From Terasakiella pusilla DSM 6293 (lineage in GTDB: Bacteria > Pseudomonadota > Alphaproteobacteria > Rhodospirillales > Terasakiellaceae): a stretch of DNA of 64,000 nucleotides. The position numbers and the translations under genes were made by a program. A model generated the notes under the pieces. It did no database searches, was not told the DNA's origin, and saw only the letters and a list, made by a program, of their open reading frames with translations. The stretch is from the NCBI RefSeq assembly GCF_000688235.1, contig NZ_JHYO01000004.1, forward strand, positions 124,001 through 188,000, read 5' to 3'. Below, in pieces: positions 60,364 through 64,000 of the stretch (positions are counted from its first letter, which is position 1; every line of letters starts with the position of its first letter).

Positions 60364-60903
60364 TTAAAGATATTTCGCCACTTTCTCCTGCACTATTTCC
60401 GCAACCATTCTGCGTGACTTGCCTTCGATATCAATCACGATGTCAGCAGCTTTTTCGTAAAACGGCAGGCGACGGCGCATGACGTCTTCGGCAGATTTTG
60501 TTTCTGACAGGCTGGGGCGTTTCGCATCACCTTTGACCTTGGCGGCTAAGCGCGCGATATCGCCTTTTAACCACACAATGCGACCGGATTGGCGCAGCAG
60601 GTTGATTTTACGTTCCGAATAAATTTCCTGACCGTTTTCATCCACATCGACCACAATACCGCCGCCGCAATCGATGATGTTGCCGTCAAGGGCGCAAATT
60701 TTTTGCAGGGTCGCATATTCCATATCGCGAAAGGCGCGCCAATCGCCCTTATGTTCTGCGATAATCTCGGCAATGGATTTGCCACCATTGTCATATTCGA
60801 TCAATAAATCACAGGACAGCACATCCCGTTTCATCGCTAAAGAAAGACGGCGTGAAACTTTCGATTTCCCCGCGCCGCGCATGCCGATCAATGCAATATT
60901 CAT
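60364..60903 (-). CDS. Shikimate kinase-like protein (AroK/AroL type)
   Basis: 179 residues from ATG 60903, with AAGGG 9 bases upstream. P-loop IALIGMRGAGKSKVSR (about 3-18), substrate aspartate in CDLLIEYDNGGKSI, AFRDMEYATL with the shikimate arginine, CGGGIV, and RRLPFYEKAADIVID near the end. The DLLIE section carries an extra YDN compared with most AroK proteins. It phosphorylates shikimate in the chorismate pathway, if the substrate is as in the family; a second or divergent copy with another small substrate cannot be excluded. Confidence 0.75.
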   Translation of the reverse strand: MNIALIGMRGAGKSKVSRRLSLAMKRDVLSCDLLIEYDNGGKSIAEIIAEHKGDWRAFRDMEYATLQKICALDGNIIDCGGGIVVDVDENGQEIYSERKINLLRQSGRIVWLKGDIARLAAKVKGDAKRPSLSETKSAEDVMRRRLPFYEKAADIVIDIEGKSRRMVAEIVQEKVAKYL

Positions 60904-60967
60904 CCTGCCAAACCCTTGTAGAACTCCCGTTGCCACAGGCTTACGAGATTATGAAATAGAGGACAAG

Positions 60968-62158
60968 TTAATTTTTTACCGGATTTCCGAGGACTTCTGC
61001 GACAGACGCGCGCGACAACTGGCCCTGTAAGTCCCCGTCTTTGGTGACGACGGGCAGGGGGAAGTCGGTTTCGATGGTGTCGGGGATGACGGTTTCAAGG
61101 ACGCTGTCGGGCGACAGGGCGCTGACATCTTCATAGATATCGGCGTTTAGTGCGCCTTCCGGCTTGTCTTTGGCGGCATCTTCCAGCGTTTCCTTAAGCA
61201 AGACACCTTGATAGCCGTTTTTATTGACCGCATAGCCAAAGGCCCCATTACAGCGCTTCATTTGCGCCAAAGCTTCGCCTATGGTTTCCGCGGAAATACG
61301 GCAAGAAGCGGGCTTCATCACCGTTTCCACGGTCAAGGCGCGTGCGCGATTGACGTCTTTAACGAAGGCTTCCACATAGGGCGTTGCGGGGTTCAGCAAA
61401 ATCTCGGCGGGGGTGCCTTGCTGGACCAATTCTCCATCTTTTAAGATCGCGATCCGGTCGCCCAAGCGCAGGGCTTCATCCAGATCGTGGGTGATGAAGA
61501 TGATGGTCTTGTGAAGTTTTTCTTGCAGTTCGATCAACTGGTCCTGCATTTCAGACCGGATGAGGGGATCAAGGGCGGAAAAGGCTTCGTCCATCAACAG
61601 AATTTCGGCATCGGTGCACAGGGCGCGGGCAAGGCCGACCCGTTGTTGTTGCCCGCCGGAAAGTTGGCTGGGATACTGGTCCTCATATCCCGACAGTCCC
61701 ACGGTTGCGAGCCAGTCTTTGGCTTTTTGCTGGCGGGTGGCTTTATCGACTTTTTGCACCCGTAGGCCATAGGCGACATTTTCAAGGACGCTGCGATGAG
61801 GCATCAGCCCGAAACGTTGAAACACCATGGACATTTTGTGGCGGCGAAACTGTTCCAGCTGTTTTTGCGGCAGGTCCATAATGTCCACGCCTTCCACCTG
61901 AATGGAGCCTTCCGTCGGATCGATCAGACGGTTGAAATGGCGGATCAAGGTGGACTTGCCAGACCCGGACAGGCCCATAATGACAAAGACTTCCCCGCGC
62001 TCAATGGTCAGGTTGATATCTTTCAGGCCAAGGGTATGGCCCGTTTCTGCCAGCAGGTCGTCTTTGGTTTTGCCTGCATGGACTTGGGGCATGACGGCCT
62101 TTGGGGTGTTGCCAAAGACTTTATACAGGCCGGAAATTTCAATGACCGGATCAGACAT
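60968..62158 (-). CDS. proV: Glycine betaine/proline ABC transporter ATP-binding subunit
   Basis: 396 residues. ABC cassette with Walker A MGLSGSGKSTLIRH, signature LSGGQQQRVGLARALC and Walker B ILLMDEAFSALDP. Unlike most ABC ATPases it has two CBS domains after residue 270, as in ProV/OpuAA, which sense ionic strength. The ATG overlaps the stop of proW by 8 bases. Part of an osmotic-stress importer with proW and proX. Confidence 0.94.
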   Translation of the reverse strand: MSDPVIEISGLYKVFGNTPKAVMPQVHAGKTKDDLLAETGHTLGLKDINLTIERGEVFVIMGLSGSGKSTLIRHFNRLIDPTEGSIQVEGVDIMDLPQKQLEQFRRHKMSMVFQRFGLMPHRSVLENVAYGLRVQKVDKATRQQKAKDWLATVGLSGYEDQYPSQLSGGQQQRVGLARALCTDAEILLMDEAFSALDPLIRSEMQDQLIELQEKLHKTIIFITHDLDEALRLGDRIAILKDGELVQQGTPAEILLNPATPYVEAFVKDVNRARALTVETVMKPASCRISAETIGEALAQMKRCNGAFGYAVNKNGYQGVLLKETLEDAAKDKPEGALNADIYEDVSALSPDSVLETVIPDTIETDFPLPVVTKDGDLQGQLSRASVAEVLGNPVKN

Positions 62159-63050
62159 GGCTGTTGTCCCCTAGATGTTTTTGTGTGCGTTTGGCATAGG
62201 CTTGGGAGACCCGATCAAAGATGATGGCAAGCACCACAATCGCCAGACCATTGAGCAACCCCATGGTGAAATACTGGTTGGTGATGGATTTTAAGACCGG
62301 TTGTCCCAACCCCTTCACCCCGATCATGGAGGCAATGACCACCATCGCCAGTGACATCATGATGGTTTGGTTGATCCCTGCCATGATGGTGGGGAGGGCT
62401 AGGGGCAATTGCACTTGATAGAGCCGCTGAAAAGCACTGGCCCCGTAAGCGGTCGCGGCCTCCATAACCTCCTTATCTACCAGTCGAATGCCGAGGTTGG
62501 TTAGGCGAATAACCGGCGGGATGGCGTAGATGACAACCGCAATGACGCCGGGGATTTTGCCGATGCCCAGCAACATCACAACGGGGATCAGGTACACAAA
62601 AGCGGGCATGGTCTGCATGATATCTAATATCGGCGTCATGATCGCCTGTACCCGGTCTGATCGTGCCATGGCAATGCCAATGGGGATGCCGACCCCGATG
62701 GAGACGAGGGTACAAACCAGAATAATGCTCATGGTCCGCATGGTGTTGTCCCACATGCCGAAATAGCCGATCAACAGAAAGGCGATAACGGTTGCGCCGG
62801 ACATGAGGGCCGATCTTGTGGCGAGATATACTAAAGCGGTGATGACCAGCAAGACCGCCCACCACGGGCTGGCAAGCAGCAGTTTTTCAAACCAGATGAG
62901 GAAGGACAGCAGGGGATCGAAAAAGCCTTCGATCATATCGCCATATTCGCGGGAGAAGTTGCGATAGGCCCCGTCCAGTGTTTTGCGGATCGCAACCAGA
63001 TCGCTGCGATCCATGGCGGGGAAGTCCGTCAGCCAAGAGTGTTCAGCCAT
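62151..63050 (-). CDS. proW: Glycine betaine/proline ABC transporter permease
   Basis: 299 residues. An N-terminal soluble section (about 1-45), then seven hydrophobic helices. The EAA-type loop reads VMEAATAYGASAFQRLYQVQLPLALP, split as EAATAYGASAFQ and VQLPLALP, the contact to the ATPase. Preceding IPIGIAMARSDRVQAIM is also conserved in the ProW/OpuAB family. It forms the membrane channel for the ProVWX importer. Confidence 0.93.
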   Translation of the reverse strand: MAEHSWLTDFPAMDRSDLVAIRKTLDGAYRNFSREYGDMIEGFFDPLLSFLIWFEKLLLASPWWAVLLVITALVYLATRSALMSGATVIAFLLIGYFGMWDNTMRTMSIILVCTLVSIGVGIPIGIAMARSDRVQAIMTPILDIMQTMPAFVYLIPVVMLLGIGKIPGVIAVVIYAIPPVIRLTNLGIRLVDKEVMEAATAYGASAFQRLYQVQLPLALPTIMAGINQTIMMSLAMVVIASMIGVKGLGQPVLKSITNQYFTMGLLNGLAIVVLAIIFDRVSQAYAKRTQKHLGDNSHV

Positions 63051-63083
63051 GCTGTCCTTACCTTGTTTGCGTTTTGGTTTTTG

Positions 63084-64000
63084 TTAAAGGTCGTTGAGGG
63101 CTTTTTTAACTTTCTCGGCAACATCTTTGGAAACCCAAGTCGTCCAAGTGGACTCATAGTTTTTCAAGAAATGTTCCATGGCAATATCACCGTCAGCTTG
63201 TTCGACTTCAATCCAGGCTAACAGCGTATTGAGTTGATCGTTTTTATAGCCGCGGGTGCTGAGGTAGGCGTACGCCGCTGGCGCTTTTTGGGCGAAGGCT
63301 TCGGTGGTGAGGGTCTTTACAGGCGATGGCGGGAACATGGACGGGCGCGGGTTTTCACATTCCGGCTGGGTCAGGCAGGTGTCGAAGTGGTCTTTATCAA
63401 TCCCGCTGCCGAAATCGACTTTCACCATTTTATATTTCCCTAAAACAGGGGTGGGTGCCCAATAGTACCCAAACCATGGCTCGCCACGCTCGTAAGCTTT
63501 GGCAATCGATCCGGCAAGACCCGCACCGGAGCCGGGGTCAACTTCAACGAAGCCTGCTTCAGCAAGGTTAAGGGCTTTAAAAAGGTGAGTGTTGGCAAGC
63601 TGGCAGCCCCAACCGGCCGGGCAAGACACAAAGGCCGATTTTTCAGGATCTTCCGGGTGGGTGAAGAGGTTGGCGTTTGCTTTTACACCGTCAAGGGTGG
63701 CAAGGCTCGGGTCTTTTTTCACCATATAGGCAGGTACCCAATAGCCTTCTTCGCCGCCATCGCTAAAGACGTCCCCCGCGATACGCAGGCGCTTTTCTTC
63801 CACGCCTTTGGTAAGGGCAGCTTTAAAGTTGCTGATCCAGAATTCTGGCGCAATGTCCGGCTCGCCCTTTTCCACCATGGAGGTGCCGGTGGGCATGGTG
63901 TCACCGCTGATGAGTTCGGCCTCACAGCCAAAACCGTGGGTAAGGATGAATTTATCGACATTGGCGATCAGGCTAGCTGAAGCCCAGTTCATGTCTGCGA
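63084..64000 (-). CDS. proX: Glycine betaine substrate-binding protein (cut at window edge)
   Basis: About 305 residues are in the window. The frame continues past the first internal ATG at 63992 (residues ADMNWAS are read before it), so the true start and signal peptide lie outside. OpuAC-type binding domain: NWASASLIANVDKF, PDIAPEFW, GYWVPAYMVKKD, and GEPWFGYYWAPTPV, where the tryptophans and tyrosines form the cage for quaternary amines. It delivers glycine betaine or a related osmoprotectant to ProVW. The gene order proX-proW-proV is the standard one. Confidence 0.9.
   Translation of the reverse strand, partial: ADMNWASASLIANVDKFILTHGFGCEAELISGDTMPTGTSMVEKGEPDIAPEFWISNFKAALTKGVEEKRLRIAGDVFSDGGEEGYWVPAYMVKKDPSLATLDGVKANANLFTHPEDPEKSAFVSCPAGWGCQLANTHLFKALNLAEAGFVEVDPGSGAGLAGSIAKAYERGEPWFGYYWAPTPVLGKYKMVKVDFGSGIDKDHFDTCLTQPECENPRPSMFPPSPVKTLTTEAFAQKAPAAYAYLSTRGYKNDQLNTLLAWIEVEQADGDIAMEHFLKNYESTWTTWVSKDVAEKVKKALNDL

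Noticed and set aside
1-64000. tRNA, rRNA, CRISPR, prophage or insertion elements
   Set aside because: None seen by eye: no tRNA cloverleaf with T-arm GGTTCGA context, no regular spacer arrays, no transposase or integrase motifs. A dedicated scan could still find a weak one.

Overview
The window reads as chromosomal DNA of an alphaproteobacterium, most likely a Rhodospirillales-type marine or aquatic organism (lineage inferred from gene content, species not identifiable by eye). Pointers are the SUV3-like helicase/S4/FdxA/CarD block, trpF-trpB-trpA-accD-folC, DUF1150 beside a small heat shock protein, the rhodoquinone methyltransferase RquA, and NrdR-type control of a class I ribonucleotide reductase. 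Genes are densely packed on both strands. I saw no rRNA, tRNA, CRISPR array, insertion sequence or prophage. Both ends cut genes: an AbrB-type membrane protein at the left and a glycine-betaine binding protein at the right.

Layout. 1-4058 (minus): AbrB-like membrane protein, fdhD, a membrane-anchored class III cyclase, and a small protein ending in a CheY-docking-like peptide. 4245-6654 (plus): cimA and a TrmJ-type tRNA methyltransferase, closed by a terminator. 6868-9444 (plus): a sigma-54-type promoter, a short signal-peptide frame, an in-frame TAA, then an ammonium transporter fused to a chemoreceptor signalling domain. 9600-14429: azoreductase, ABC-F ATPase, MBL hydrolase, GlcD-like dehydrogenase. 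14477-21402 (minus): NrdR-box-controlled nrdA-nrdB with two membrane or envelope genes behind, and a large unrecognised protein. 21669-36376: AsmA, regulators, rquA, small enzymes and exporters, OxyR with a dihaem peroxidase, a CBS/CNNM protein, pyrF and two membrane proteins.

36363-44610 (plus) is a biosynthetic run: trpF, trpB, trpA, accD, folC and two further FolC-like ligases overlapping end to end, then a DUF1223 protein and a small protein. 44682-48298: htpG, hibernation factor, ferredoxin-NADP reductase. 48447-51866: a copper-type TonB receptor with its own TonB and a DUF2946-like protein. 51925-57976: SUV3-like helicase, S4 protein, DUF938, FdxA, CarD, and a phosphatase-fold protein that has lost its metal-binding residues. 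57979-64000 (minus): DUF1150, Hsp20, a PhyH-type dioxygenase, a lipoprotein, a shikimate kinase-like protein and the ProVWX osmoprotectant importer.

Most noteworthy: the Amt-chemoreceptor fusion with its sigma-54-type promoter and interrupted signal peptide; the three tandem FolC-family ligases; the inactive-looking phosphatase beside carD; RquA; and an OxyR-type site upstream of the peroxidase gene that precedes oxyR.
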